Source of the DNA: Janthinobacterium rivuli
Lineage (GTDB): Bacteria; Pseudomonadota; Gammaproteobacteria; Burkholderiales; Burkholderiaceae_D
Length of the DNA stretch: 64,000 nucleotides
NCBI RefSeq assembly: GCF_029690045.1
Contig: NZ_CP121464.1
Span: 1,860,001 to 1,924,000, forward strand
Reading direction: 5' to 3'
In this document: positions 17,984 through 26,898 of the stretch, one piece after another
Layout of the letters: each line of letters opens with the position of its first letter
How positions within the stretch are numbered: the first letter of the stretch is position 1
Program-made: the position numbers and the translations under genes
The notes under the pieces: model-generated
What the model saw: the letters and a program-made list of their open reading frames with translations, nothing else
Told to the model about the DNA's origin: nothing
Database searches by the model: none

Positions 17984-19222
17984 ATGTTGAATTCCTTGCG
18001 TAAAAAAGCCGTTGCCGCCGCCTTCATGGCCAGCCCGCGTTTGCCGGCTGCGCTGTTCCTCCTGGGCACCCTGGCCAGCGGCGCCGCCCTGGCCGACATC
18101 AGCGACACCATCAAGCCTTTCGTTGCCACCTCGTATTCGTACGACGACAACCTGATGCGCTTGCCGGACGACGTGCCCGGTTTTTCCGGTCCCCGTTCGG
18201 ATACGTCGAGGATGCTGCAGGCGGGCTTCCTGTTCAACCGTCCCATCGGCCGCCAGGTACTGACGGGCCAGGCCAAGTGGTCGAAGGTGAGCTTCAACCG
18301 CTTCAGCCAGTTCGACTACGACGGCAAGGATTATCTGGCTGACCTGGAGTGGCACATCGCCAACCACCTCGAAGGCCATGTGGGCGCCAGTTATTCGCAG
18401 ACCCTGACGCCGTTCAGCGATTTCCAGAGCTCTGTGCGCAATTTGCGCACGCAGCGCCGCGAGTACGTGAATGGCGCCTGGCGCTTCCACCCCAGCTGGC
18501 GCGTGCGCGGCGGCCTGTCGCGCGACCGTTACTCGTATGACTTGCCGTCGCAGGCGTTTTCCAACTGGACGGAAGATGCGACGGAGTTCGGCGTCGACTA
18601 CCTTGCGCCCAGCAATAGCCGCATCGGCCTGCAATTGCGCCACCTGAACGGCAAGTATCCGAACCGCGGCGCGCTCGATGCCAGTGTGTACGGCAACGGC
18701 TATCGCCAGGACGAGATCAAGGCCAATGTCTTCTGGGAATTGAGCGGCAACACGCAGTTGGAGTTCCTTGGTGGCTGGGTGCGCCACCGCAACAACTTGC
18801 TGGTCGGGCGCGATGAGAGCGGCACCAATGGCCGGCTGAGCATGTACTGGAAGCCTTTGGGTAAAGTCAATTTCACGGGCATGGTCTGGCGCGAATTCGG
18901 TTCCGTCGACAATTCGCTGGTGACAAGCAGCCTGAACACGGGCGCCAGCCTGGGCGCTTCATGGGCTGCCACGTCGAAGGTGCGCGTCGATGCGCTGCTG
19001 CGCAAGGAACGACGCGATTTCGCCGCCATCAGCGGCCTGGTGCTGCCGGGCGACGGGCGCGACACCACCCGCACGGCATCGCTGGGCGCCACGTATGCGC
19101 CGCACCGGAAAATCCAGCTTGGCGTGCGTCTGTTCCACGAGCGGCGCGAAGGCGTCGCCATCATCGATAGCGGCAGCTATCGGGCCAAGGGCATTTCCTT
19201 CAATGGCAGCGTCCAGTTTTAA
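17984..19222 (+). CDS. epsL: EpsL, exopolysaccharide locus outer-membrane beta-barrel protein
   Basis: 412-residue secreted protein. The signal peptide (MLNSLRKK, hydrophobic AALFLLGTLASG, cleavage ALA-D) is followed by alternating amphipathic strands with many aromatic residues. It ends in a terminal strand GISFNGSVQF with C-terminal Phe, the classical outer-membrane insertion signal. The opening (SDTIKPFVATSYSYDDNLMR) matches EpsL of exosortase B loci. Likely an outer-membrane porin-like component for export of the polysaccharide. It is followed after 8 bp by the sugar transferase. Confidence 0.88.
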   Translation: MLNSLRKKAVAAAFMASPRLPAALFLLGTLASGAALADISDTIKPFVATSYSYDDNLMRLPDDVPGFSGPRSDTSRMLQAGFLFNRPIGRQVLTGQAKWSKVSFNRFSQFDYDGKDYLADLEWHIANHLEGHVGASYSQTLTPFSDFQSSVRNLRTQRREYVNGAWRFHPSWRVRGGLSRDRYSYDLPSQAFSNWTEDATEFGVDYLAPSNSRIGLQLRHLNGKYPNRGALDASVYGNGYRQDEIKANVFWELSGNTQLEFLGGWVRHRNNLLVGRDESGTNGRLSMYWKPLGKVNFTGMVWREFGSVDNSLVTSSLNTGASLGASWAATSKVRVDALLRKERRDFAAISGLVLPGDGRDTTRTASLGATYAPHRKIQLGVRLFHERREGVAIIDSGSYRAKGISFNGSVQF

Positions 19223-19230
19223 AGATCAAC

Positions 19231-20613
19231 ATGACTGTCAATGATATACCCCTGATTTCGTTTTTTCAGCGCGTCCTCGACCCGATCATCATCATGGGCT
19301 TGCTGTACCTGATGACGGTTTTGTCGGGCTCGCCATTCACCGGCTATACGCTGGTGCTGATGATACTGGCCGTCTTCATTTCGTCGACGGTGTACCAGCA
19401 CGTCGACCCCTACCGTACCTGGCGCAGCGGCCGCATGCTGGCGTATGCGCGCGATATTCTCGTCGGCTGGACGATCGTCGCGCTGATCCTCATCTTCCTG
19501 GGCTCGGCCACGGGCCTGGCCTATCATTTCGATACCGAGGTGGTGCTGGCCTGGTTTGTCCTCACGCCCTTCGTGCTGCTGGCCGGGCACCTGGCCGGGC
19601 GCAGGTTCAGCCTGCGTCCGGACAGCGACAGCGAAGTGCGCTCGGTGGTCATCATCGGCGCCAATGACGCGAGCCTGAAGTTTGCCGCCACCGTCGAGCG
19701 CAATGCCAACCTGTTCATGCAGGTACATGGCTTCTTCGACGACCGCACGGACGACCGCTGGCCGGAAAAAATGCGCGAACCTATGCTGGGGCGCATGGAC
19801 GATATCGCCTCCTACGTGCGCGAACACAATATCAAGATGATCTTCATCAGTCAGCCGATTTCGGCCCAGCCGCGCATCCGCAAGATGCTCGACGAGCTTG
19901 AAGATACGACGGCTTCCGTGTATTTCTTGCCCGATATTTATATCTTCGACCTGATGCAGGCGCGCTTCGACAACGTGGGCGGCATGCCCGTGATCGCCAT
20001 CCGCGAATCGCCGTTTACGGGCTTTAACAGCATGGTCAAGCGGGGCAGCGACATCGTGCTGGGGCTGGTGATCCAGGTGCTGCTGCTGCCGGTCATGCTG
20101 GTCATCGCCATCGCCGTCAAAAGCACCTCGAAGGGGCCGGTGATTTTCCGCCAGCGCCGCTATGGCCTGTATGGCGAGGAGATCGTCGTCTACAAGTTCC
20201 GCTCCATGACGGTGGGCGAAGACGGCGATACGGTGGTGCAGGCCACCAAGAACGACCAGCGCGTGACGCGCGTCGGCGCCTTCCTGCGCCGCAGCTCGCT
20301 CGATGAGCTGCCGCAATTTCTCAACGTCTTGCAGGGCCGCATGAGCATCGTCGGCCCGCGTCCCCACGCGGTGGTGCACAACGAGCAGTACCGCAAGCTG
20401 ATCAAGGGCTACATGCTGCGCCACAAGGTCAAGCCCGGCATCACGGGCTGGGCCCAGGTCAACGGTTTGCGGGGCGAGACGGAAACGCTCGACAAGATGG
20501 AGGCGCGCATCCATTTCGACCTCGATTACCTGCGCAACTGGTCGCTGTGGCTCGATCTGTGGATTATCGCGCGCACGGTGAAAGTGGTGCTGGCGCGCGA
20601 GAACGCCCATTGA
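19231..20613 (+). CDS. Undecaprenyl-phosphate glucose phosphotransferase (initiating sugar transferase)
   Basis: 460-residue WcaJ/EpsB-type polyprenyl-phosphate hexose-1-phosphate transferase at the inner membrane. Four N-terminal membrane helices are followed by a CoA-binding/Rossmann-like cytoplasmic region (VVIIGANDASLKF). A reentrant helix precedes the C-terminal bacterial sugar transferase domain, with KFRSM, SSLDELPQ (catalytic Asp-Glu), GPRP and GITGWAQVNGLRG motifs. It loads the first sugar-phosphate on undecaprenyl phosphate to start repeat-unit assembly. Glucose specificity is by family; not provable here. Confidence 0.92.
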   Translation: MTVNDIPLISFFQRVLDPIIIMGLLYLMTVLSGSPFTGYTLVLMILAVFISSTVYQHVDPYRTWRSGRMLAYARDILVGWTIVALILIFLGSATGLAYHFDTEVVLAWFVLTPFVLLAGHLAGRRFSLRPDSDSEVRSVVIIGANDASLKFAATVERNANLFMQVHGFFDDRTDDRWPEKMREPMLGRMDDIASYVREHNIKMIFISQPISAQPRIRKMLDELEDTTASVYFLPDIYIFDLMQARFDNVGGMPVIAIRESPFTGFNSMVKRGSDIVLGLVIQVLLLPVMLVIAIAVKSTSKGPVIFRQRRYGLYGEEIVVYKFRSMTVGEDGDTVVQATKNDQRVTRVGAFLRRSSLDELPQFLNVLQGRMSIVGPRPHAVVHNEQYRKLIKGYMLRHKVKPGITGWAQVNGLRGETETLDKMEARIHFDLDYLRNWSLWLDLWIIARTVKVVLARENAH

Positions 20614-21156
20614 GCGCCAGTATGCTGCCTGCAGGAAAAAATAGCGTTTGAATATACTTTGCACGGAGTCAATACGCGTTAAAATGGAGCATCTTTAGAG
20701 TACCAGCATAGAGCACCAGCGCATCACGCGACCACTCCGCGCTCACCCTGCCACGAGTCGTGCCGGCCATGCGCCATTACTTTCCTCTTGGAAAGGGTTC
20801 GACGAAGGGTGCAGTATCCGGCCTTGCCCCTGCCGGTCGTAGCGTCAGCCTGACGGGCAGCCGTCAGGGACGGCACGCGCCAACTATCATTGTTAAAGTC
20901 AGTCTGTACCGTGCAATACATAATTTTTTGCAATGAAGTAGACTGCGGAAATAGTTGTTTTTATATCTCATTAGTAGATTTTTAAGCAAATATTTTGCTT
21001 GTTGTCATGCATTGTGTGTATTATGTTTACAATATTATTAATTATTTGACGAATAACTATTTTTCGGGGGAATCTGAGCAGTGCAGCCTGGCCATGCAGC
21101 CGGCACACCGCGCCGGATTTTTCCAGCCGTCATACCCGTCATCCGAAGGAGCACGC
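20614..21156. other. Long structured intergenic region inside the eps locus
   Basis: 543 bp without a convincing gene. The first 270 bp are GC-rich with tandem near-repeats GAG(T/C)ACCAGC (20698-20707, 20711-20720) and three hairpins (20780-20795, 20843-20855, 20860-20874). The last 200 bp are strongly AT-rich (about 20940-21065) and probably carry the promoter of epsD. A small minus-strand frame at 20724-20933 has no family resemblance. Confidence 0.6.
20780..20874. promoter_or_regulatory. Tandem hairpins, possible leader RNA or small RNA
   Basis: Perfect stems: CTTTCC-TCTT-GGAAAG (20780-20795); CGTCA-GCC-TGACG (20843-20855); GCCGTC-AGG-GACGGC (20860-20874). None is followed by a U-tract. 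The set lies about 280-375 bp upstream of epsD and does not match a riboswitch class I recognise. Confidence 0.4.
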
Positions 21157-22104
21157 TTGAACCACTTTATTCATTCCCGTCCCGCGCCACGTCTGTTGTG
21201 CGCCGCCCTGGTCCTGCTGGCCGCCGCTGGTCTGTCGGCCTGCGGCAACAAGGAAAAAAAGGCTGGCCAGGCGCTGGCCAGCGTGAACGGCGAAGAAATC
21301 ACCGTCCTGCAGTTGAATGAAGAGTTGCAGCGGGCCGGCGTGCAGGCGCCGCAGCAGGCGGCGGCCAGCAAGCAGTTGCTCGAGTCGCTGATCGACCGCC
21401 AGTTGCTGCAGAACGAAGCGGCGAAGGAAAAGGTCGACCGCGATCCGAAAGTCATGCAAGCCATCGAGCGCGCCAAGGCGCTGATCGTTGCCCAGGCATA
21501 CATGCAAAAGCGCATCGGCGCGGCCACCCGCCCGAGCAAGGCCGAGGTGGAAGAGTACTTCGCGAAAAACCCCCTGTTCTTCAGCCAGCGCAAGCAATTC
21601 GATTTGCGCGAACTGGTCATTCCGACGGCGGCGCTGAACGATGAACTCAAGGCCGTCATGGACCGCGCCAAGTCGCTGGAAGATGTGGCGCAATGGCTCG
21701 ACGAACACAAGATCGCGTTTGGCCGCACCCAGGTGTCGCGCACCAGCGCCGACCTGGCGCCCGAACTGAGCGGCAAACTGCAGTCGATGCCGAAGGGCCA
21801 GCTGTTCATCGTGCGCGAAGGCGAGCGCAGCCTGCTCATCGCGCTGGCCGATATCAAGGACAGCCCGGTGGGACTGGACGCGGCCGCGCCGCAGATCGAA
21901 CAATTTTTGGCCAGCAAGAAGAACAAGGATGCGGCCGAAGCCGAACTGAAGCGTCTGCGCGCCAGCGCCAAGATCGAGTATTTCAACAAGGATGCGGCGG
22001 CCTCGGCTTCGGCCAGTGCACCGGCAGCGGCGGCACCAGCGGCAGCGGCGCCGGCGAACAGCGCGCATGAAGCCAACGAGCGCGGCGTAGCGGGTTTGAA
22101 ATAA
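21157..22104 (+). CDS. epsD: EpsD family peptidyl-prolyl cis-trans isomerase (lipoprotein)
   Basis: 315-residue SurA/parvulin-like protein. A lipoprotein signal (hydrophobic stretch, then LSAC) anchors it, probably at the periplasmic side of a membrane. The region after NKEKKAGQALASVNGEEIT resembles SurA N-domains, followed by a rotamase-like segment (FDLRELVIP). It ends in a low-complexity Ala/Ser/Pro tail of about 25 residues. The start is TTG 21157: GAAGGAG lies 5 bp upstream, and the signal peptide begins immediately. An in-frame ATG at 21094 lacks an SD and would bury the lipobox. EpsD is a constant member of exosortase B loci and may fold exported EPS or PEP-CTERM proteins. Confidence 0.87.
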   Translation: MNHFIHSRPAPRLLCAALVLLAAAGLSACGNKEKKAGQALASVNGEEITVLQLNEELQRAGVQAPQQAAASKQLLESLIDRQLLQNEAAKEKVDRDPKVMQAIERAKALIVAQAYMQKRIGAATRPSKAEVEEYFAKNPLFFSQRKQFDLRELVIPTAALNDELKAVMDRAKSLEDVAQWLDEHKIAFGRTQVSRTSADLAPELSGKLQSMPKGQLFIVREGERSLLIALADIKDSPVGLDAAAPQIEQFLASKKNKDAAEAELKRLRASAKIEYFNKDAAASASASAPAAAAPAAAAPANSAHEANERGVAGLK

Positions 22105-22160
22105 GTGACGTATCAACAAGTAGTTAAACATCAGCAATCTACCAACGGGAATCTGTAATC

Positions 22161-22949
22161 ATGAAACGACTCGCAAACTGGATGATGGCGGCCTTCCTGG
22201 CCCTCGCCGCAGGCATGGCCGGTGCAGCCGATGTCCCCCTCGGGGCTGGTGATGTGCTGAAAATTTCCGTCTACGGCAATCCGGATCTGGGCCTGGAGAC
22301 GCGCGTCAGCGAAGCGGGGGAAATCACCTTCCCGCTGGTGGGCGCGGTAGCGATCGGCGGTTTGTCCACCTCGGCAGCGGAAAAGAAACTGGGCGGCCTG
22401 CTCGAAAGCGGCGGCTTCCTGCGCAAGGCGCAAGTGAACATCATCGTCACCAGCCTGCAAAGCCAGCAGGCGTCCGTGCTGGGCCAGGTGAACCGCCCGG
22501 GCCGCTATCCGGTGGAAGGCAAGCGCAGCGTGATGGACATGCTGGCCATGGCCGGCGGCGTCAGTCCTGACGGCGCCGACCAGATCACCGTGATCCGCAA
22601 GCGCGGCGGCACGGCCACGCGCGACGTGGCCGATATCCTCGACATCGTGCGCAACGGCGACCTGAAGGGCGACACGGAAGTGGGCGGCAACGACATCATC
22701 TACGTCGAACGCGCGCCGCGCTTCTATATCTACGGCGAAGTGCAGCGCCCGGGCGCCTTCCGCCTGGAACGCAACATGACCGTGCTGCAAGCCCTGTCCG
22801 TGGGCGGCGGTCTGACGGTGCGCGGCACCGAACGCGGCGTGCGCGTCAAGCGCCGCAATGCGGAAGGGCAGATGGAAGTGCTGCCGGTCAAGCATGACGA
22901 CCTGCTGCGCGTCGACGATGTCGTGTATGTCCAGGAAAGCCTGTTCTAA
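22161..22949 (+). CDS. epsE: EpsE, polysaccharide export protein (Wza/OPX family)
   Basis: 262-residue periplasmic/outer-membrane polysaccharide export protein. The signal peptide ends AGMAGAA. The Poly_export domain begins [19 protein letters not shown], followed by two SLBB domains ([15 protein letters not shown] and [14 protein letters not shown]). It lacks the long C-terminal helix of E. coli Wza, like other EpsE proteins, so EpsL may supply the outer-membrane pore. It is separated from epsD by 56 bp and from epsF by 41 bp. Confidence 0.92.
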   Translation: MKRLANWMMAAFLALAAGMAGAADVPLGAGDVLKISVYGNPDLGLETRVSEAGEITFPLVGAVAIGGLSTSAAEKKLGGLLESGGFLRKAQVNIIVTSLQSQQASVLGQVNRPGRYPVEGKRSVMDMLAMAGGVSPDGADQITVIRKRGGTATRDVADILDIVRNGDLKGDTEVGGNDIIYVERAPRFYIYGEVQRPGAFRLERNMTVLQALSVGGGLTVRGTERGVRVKRRNAEGQMEVLPVKHDDLLRVDDVVYVQESLF

Positions 22950-22990
22950 GAGCAACTGGCTCCCTACCTTTTTGTATTGAAAGTTTCCAA

Positions 22991-24388
22991 ATGAACCTCA
23001 CCCAACTATTGCTGATTCTTCGGGCACGCAAGAAGATCGTGCTGCTGACCTTGATGATCACCGTGGCGCTGGCGCTGGGCGTCAGCCTGGTGCTGCCGAA
23101 GACCTACAAGGCCACCAGCACCTTGCTGATGAACTACAAGGGCGTCGATCCCCTGACCGGCATGACCATGCCGGGGCAGTTGCTGCCCGGCTACATGGCG
23201 ACCCAGGTCGATATTATCGGCAGCAAGAACGTCGCCCTGCGCGTCGTCGACCAGCTGGAGCTGGCGCGCAGCCCCGCCGTGATCGCCCAGTTCAATGACG
23301 CGGCGCAAGGCAAGGGCACGGTGCGCGACTGGCTGGCCGACTTGCTGCTGAAGAAACTCGAAGTGATGCCGTCGCGCGAAAGCAGCGTGGTCGATATCAG
23401 CTTCAAGGGCGCCGACCCGCAATTCGTCGCGGCCGTCTCGAACGCCTTTGCGGAACAGTATCAAAAGGTCAGCATCCAGCTGAAGGTCGACCCGATGCGC
23501 AAGGCGACGACGTACTTCGATGACCAGACCAAATTGCTGCGCGATAACGTCGAGCGCGCGCAAAGCCGTTTGTCGAAATACCAGCAAGATAACGGCATCG
23601 TCAGCGTCGACAACCGCCTGGACGTGGAATCGAACCGCCTGAACGACCTGTCGGCGCAACTGGTGCTGGCGCAGGGCCAGGCCATGGAAGCCAATTCGCG
23701 CCAGCGCATGGCGCAGGGCGGCAACCTGTCCGAATCGCCGGACGTGGCGTCGAATCCGCTGATCCAGAGCCTGAAGCTGGGCCTGGGCAACGCCGAGGGT
23801 AAATTGGCCGAGCTGGGCCAGCGCCTGGACCGCAATCACCCGCAATATCAAAGCGCCAAGGCGGAAGTGGACAAGCTGCGCCGCGACCTGGCCGAGCAGA
23901 CGCGCGCGACCTCGCAAAGCGTGGGCAACAATGCACAGATCCTGCAGCAGCGCGAAGGCGCGATCCGCGCCGCACTGGCGGCGCAAAAAGCCAAGGTGCT
24001 GGAACTGAACCGGACGCGCGATGAAATGGGCGTGCTGAGCAAGGATGTGGAAAGCGCCCAGCGCGCCTTCGACGTGACCTCGCAGCGCCTGTCGCAGACG
24101 CGCATCGAAGGCCAGGCAGAACAGTCCGATATCGCCATGCTGAACCCGGCCACGGCGCCGATCGAGCCGGACAGCCCGAAGATTCCCCGCAACGTGCTGC
24201 TGTCGATCTTCCTCGGCCTCATGCTGGGCTGCGGCATCGCGCTGCTGGCCGAATTGCTGGACCGCCGTATCCGTTCCGACCAGGACCTGAGCGAAGTGCT
24301 GCAGATTCCCGTGTTCGGCGTGGTCGACTGGAAACCGAAACAGCGCCGCATGCGCGGTATGCTGCCGCGCCGCTTGCGCCTGAACTGA
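22991..24388 (+). CDS. epsF: EpsF, chain length determinant protein
   Basis: 465-residue polysaccharide co-polymerase (Wzz/PCP-2a type). TM1 lies at about residues 16-36 ([19 protein letters not shown]). A long periplasmic helical region with the PCP motif [10 protein letters not shown] leads into TM2 near residue 400 ([21 protein letters not shown]). The short cytoplasmic tail ends LPRRLRLN. No kinase domain is fused; the partner kinase-like gene epsG follows after 1 bp. It controls polymer length with EpsG. Confidence 0.92.
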   Translation: MNLTQLLLILRARKKIVLLTLMITVALALGVSLVLPKTYKATSTLLMNYKGVDPLTGMTMPGQLLPGYMATQVDIIGSKNVALRVVDQLELARSPAVIAQFNDAAQGKGTVRDWLADLLLKKLEVMPSRESSVVDISFKGADPQFVAAVSNAFAEQYQKVSIQLKVDPMRKATTYFDDQTKLLRDNVERAQSRLSKYQQDNGIVSVDNRLDVESNRLNDLSAQLVLAQGQAMEANSRQRMAQGGNLSESPDVASNPLIQSLKLGLGNAEGKLAELGQRLDRNHPQYQSAKAEVDKLRRDLAEQTRATSQSVGNNAQILQQREGAIRAALAAQKAKVLELNRTRDEMGVLSKDVESAQRAFDVTSQRLSQTRIEGQAEQSDIAMLNPATAPIEPDSPKIPRNVLLSIFLGLMLGCGIALLAELLDRRIRSDQDLSEVLQIPVFGVVDWKPKQRRMRGMLPRRLRLN

Positions 24389-24389
24389 G

Positions 24390-25280
24390 ATGGAACCTAT
24401 CATGACTTCAAGTCCACACCTTCTGAATACCACCGCACCGCTGGTGCGCGGCGCCGATTCCAGCATAGGCGGCCTGTTGCTCGAATCGGGCAAGATCACG
24501 CCGGAAAACGCCGAACGCGTGCTGCGCATGCAAAAGGAACTGGGCATCCGCTTCGGCGAAGCGGCCCTGCGCCTGGGCCTGATCACGGAAGCCGATATCG
24601 AGCAAGTGCTGGCGCGCCAGTTCGACTACCCGTATCTGCAGCCGGGCGCCGGCAAGTATCCGCAGGAACTGGTGGCCGCCTACCAGCCCTTCAGCCACCA
24701 GGTGGAAACCCTGCGCGCCGTGCGCAGCCAGCTGATGCTGCGCTGGTTCGCCCGCGGCAGCAAGTCGCTGGTGGTGCTGGGCATGGAGCCGGGCGACGGC
24801 GCCAGCCTGTTCGCGGCCAACCTGGCCGTGGTGTTTTCCCAGCTGGGCGAGCACACCTTGCTGGTTGACGCCAACCTGCGCGCGCCGCGCCAGCAGGAAA
24901 TCTTCGACCTGAAGACACGCCAGGGCCTGTCCGACGTGCTGGCCGGCCGCGCCGAACTCGATATCATCGCCAAGGTGGAATCGTTTGTCGCGCTGTCGGT
25001 GCTGGCTGCCGGCACTTTGCCGCCGAATCCGCAGGAATTGCTCAGCCGGACCTCCTTCGTCACGCTCAACAAGCAGCTGGAAAGCCGCTACGACGTGGTG
25101 CTTTACGACGTGCCGGCGTATGCCACCGGTTCCGATGCGCTGGCCGTGGCCGCGCGTGCCGGCGGCGTGCTGCTGGTGGCGCGCAAGAACAAGACGCCGA
25201 TGGCGGAAGTGGCGGCCATGGCCGAGCAAATGACGCATAGCGGCGCCCAGGTGGTCGGTTCCGTGATGGTCGACTTTTGA
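24390..25280 (+). CDS. epsG: EpsG, tyrosine-kinase-like chain length regulator with degenerate P-loop
   Basis: 296-residue BY-kinase/ParA-like protein. An N-terminal MshEN-like segment (ITPENAERVLRMQKELG) precedes the kinase fold. The P-loop position reads GMEPGDGASLFAANLA; the expected Lys (GKS/T) is Ala. Walker A' is kept as LLVDANLRAPRQ. There is no C-terminal tyrosine cluster. It may bind nucleotide weakly or act as a non-kinase partner of EpsF. Starts ATG 24390 and ATG 24402 are both possible. The stop shares a base with the epsH start (TGATG), so the two are coupled. Confidence 0.88.
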   Translation: MEPIMTSSPHLLNTTAPLVRGADSSIGGLLLESGKITPENAERVLRMQKELGIRFGEAALRLGLITEADIEQVLARQFDYPYLQPGAGKYPQELVAAYQPFSHQVETLRAVRSQLMLRWFARGSKSLVVLGMEPGDGASLFAANLAVVFSQLGEHTLLVDANLRAPRQQEIFDLKTRQGLSDVLAGRAELDIIAKVESFVALSVLAAGTLPPNPQELLSRTSFVTLNKQLESRYDVVLYDVPAYATGSDALAVAARAGGVLLVARKNKTPMAEVAAMAEQMTHSGAQVVGSVMVDF

Positions 25281-26188
25281 TGACTGCGCCTGGCCATGCC
25301 ATGCCGCCGGCACGGGCCGGCCGGTCCGCCGTGCCGGACTGGCTGCCTCTGGCGCTGGGCTTCCTGGCCATGCTCGCGCCCAGCCTGGTCGGACTGTTCC
25401 GCGGCATCTGGTCGACCGAAGAGCAGGCGCACGGCCCCATCATCCTGGCCCTGTCGCTGTGGCTGATCTACCGCAAATGGCCCGAGATGCTGGCGCAGAG
25501 CGCCGGCGCCCGTCCGGCCCGCGCCGGCTGGCCGCTGCTGGCCGCCGCGCTGCTGCTGTATGTGCTGGGCCGTTCGCAGCACATCCTGTCGCTGGAAATC
25601 CTCGCCCTGATCGGCACCGGCCTGGCCCTGCTGCTGCTCAAGCGCGGCTGGATTGCCGCGCGCGTGCTGTGGTTTCCCTTCTTTTTCATGCTGTTCATGG
25701 TGCCGCTGCCGCTGCCGCTGGTGACGACCCTGACCATGCCGATGAAAATGGCCGTTTCGTATGTGACCGAACACCTGCTTTTCCTGGCCGGCTATCCGAT
25801 CGCCCGCAATGGCGTGATCCTGCAGATCGGCCAGTACCAGCTGCTGGTGGCCGACGCCTGCGCCGGCTTGCAGACCCTGCTCACGCTTGAAGCGCTGGGC
25901 CTGTTTTACCTGAACCTGGTGCGGCATACTTCGCCGTTCCGCAACATTGTGCTGGCCCTGCTGATCGTGCCGATTTCCTTTACCGCCAATGTCATCCGCG
26001 TGATCGTGCTGACCCTGATCACATATTACTTCGGCGACGCGGCCGGGCAGGGCTTCCTGCATGGCTTCGCCGGCATGGTGCTGTTCATTTCCGCGCTGCT
26101 GCTGATCCTCAGTGTCGACAGCCTGCTGCAGTGGATCGTGCGCAAGCGCCAGGCGGGCCGCGCGCCAGCCGTGGGAGCATCGACATGA
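25280..26188 (+). CDS. xrtB: EpsH, exosortase B (XrtB) cysteine transpeptidase/protease
   Basis: 302-residue polytopic membrane enzyme with about eight hydrophobic segments. The exosortase catalytic triad is visible: Cys194 in ADACAGLQT, Arg240 in ANVIRVIV and His261 in FLHGFAG. The subfamily features (LLVADACAGLQTLLTLEALG) and the epsG-epsH-epsI order mark type B. It recognises PEP-CTERM tails, of which four are encoded in this window (14104, 46217, 50380, 62800). The start ATG overlaps the epsG stop (TGATG); the stop overlaps the epsI start (ATGA). Confidence 0.93.
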   Translation: MTAPGHAMPPARAGRSAVPDWLPLALGFLAMLAPSLVGLFRGIWSTEEQAHGPIILALSLWLIYRKWPEMLAQSAGARPARAGWPLLAAALLLYVLGRSQHILSLEILALIGTGLALLLLKRGWIAARVLWFPFFFMLFMVPLPLPLVTTLTMPMKMAVSYVTEHLLFLAGYPIARNGVILQIGQYQLLVADACAGLQTLLTLEALGLFYLNLVRHTSPFRNIVLALLIVPISFTANVIRVIVLTLITYYFGDAAGQGFLHGFAGMVLFISALLLILSVDSLLQWIVRKRQAGRAPAVGAST

Positions 26189-26871
26189 ACGCGGCGCTGC
26201 GCATGAACATGCTGCTGGGCGCCTTGCTGCTGGGCGCGGCCATCCTCAGCCACGGCGTGGCGCCGGGCGTGAAGCTGGCCGACCAGCGCCCGAGTTTTTC
26301 GCTGGAAACGGCGATACCGCAAGCGTTCGGCGAGTGGCGCGTCGACAGTTCCATCGTGCCGCTGCAGGTGGATCCGGAAACCCAGGAACGCCTGAACAAG
26401 ATCTACAACCAGACCTTGTCGCGCACCTACATCAATGCGCATGGCGAACGGGTGATGCTGTCGATCGCCTACGGCGGCGACCAGAGCGACAACATGGGCG
26501 TGCACAAACCGGAAGTGTGCTACGCGGCCCAGGGTTTCCAGGTCGAGCGCGACGAATACGGCGAGCTGGCCTCGGCCTACGGCAGCCTGCCCGTGAAGCG
26601 CTTGTTGGCCGTGAATGGCAACCGCAGCGAACCCATCACGTACTGGATCACCATCGGCGACAAGATCAGCAAGGTCGGCATGCAGCAGCGCCTGGAGCAA
26701 TTGCGCTACGGCCTGACGGGCACCGTCGCCGACGCCATGCTGTTCCGCGTCTCGAGCATCGATACGGATTTGCCGCGCGCGTACCGCTTGCAGGCCGATT
26801 TCGTCAATGGCTTGCTGGCCAGCATGCCGCCGGCGCAGCGTGGTCGCCTGATCGGCGCGCCGTCCCGTTGA
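26185..26871 (+). CDS. epsI: EpsI, exosortase-associated protein
   Basis: 228-residue protein with one N-terminal membrane anchor (MNMLLGALLLGAAILSHG) and a periplasmic EpsI domain. The domain includes the family segment YGGDQSDNMGVHKPEVCYAAQGF, which carries a conserved Cys. In other exosortase systems this domain is fused to the exosortase C-terminus, which shows a joint function; the biochemical role is still unclear. ATG 26185 follows GGGAG and overlaps the xrtB stop by ATGA. Confidence 0.9.
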   Translation: MNAALRMNMLLGALLLGAAILSHGVAPGVKLADQRPSFSLETAIPQAFGEWRVDSSIVPLQVDPETQERLNKIYNQTLSRTYINAHGERVMLSIAYGGDQSDNMGVHKPEVCYAAQGFQVERDEYGELASAYGSLPVKRLLAVNGNRSEPITYWITIGDKISKVGMQQRLEQLRYGLTGTVADAMLFRVSSIDTDLPRAYRLQADFVNGLLASMPPAQRGRLIGAPSR

Positions 26872-26898
26872 GGCGCAGCGAAGCAGACAGCGAGAATC

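Noticed and set aside
20724..20933. Small minus-strand frame of 69 codons in the eps gap
   Set aside because: No SD, no similarity and it overlaps the hairpin cluster; better explained as non-coding.
22021..22070. Ala/Ser/Pro-rich repeat at the end of epsD
   Set aside because: Low-complexity coding tail, not a DNA repeat element.
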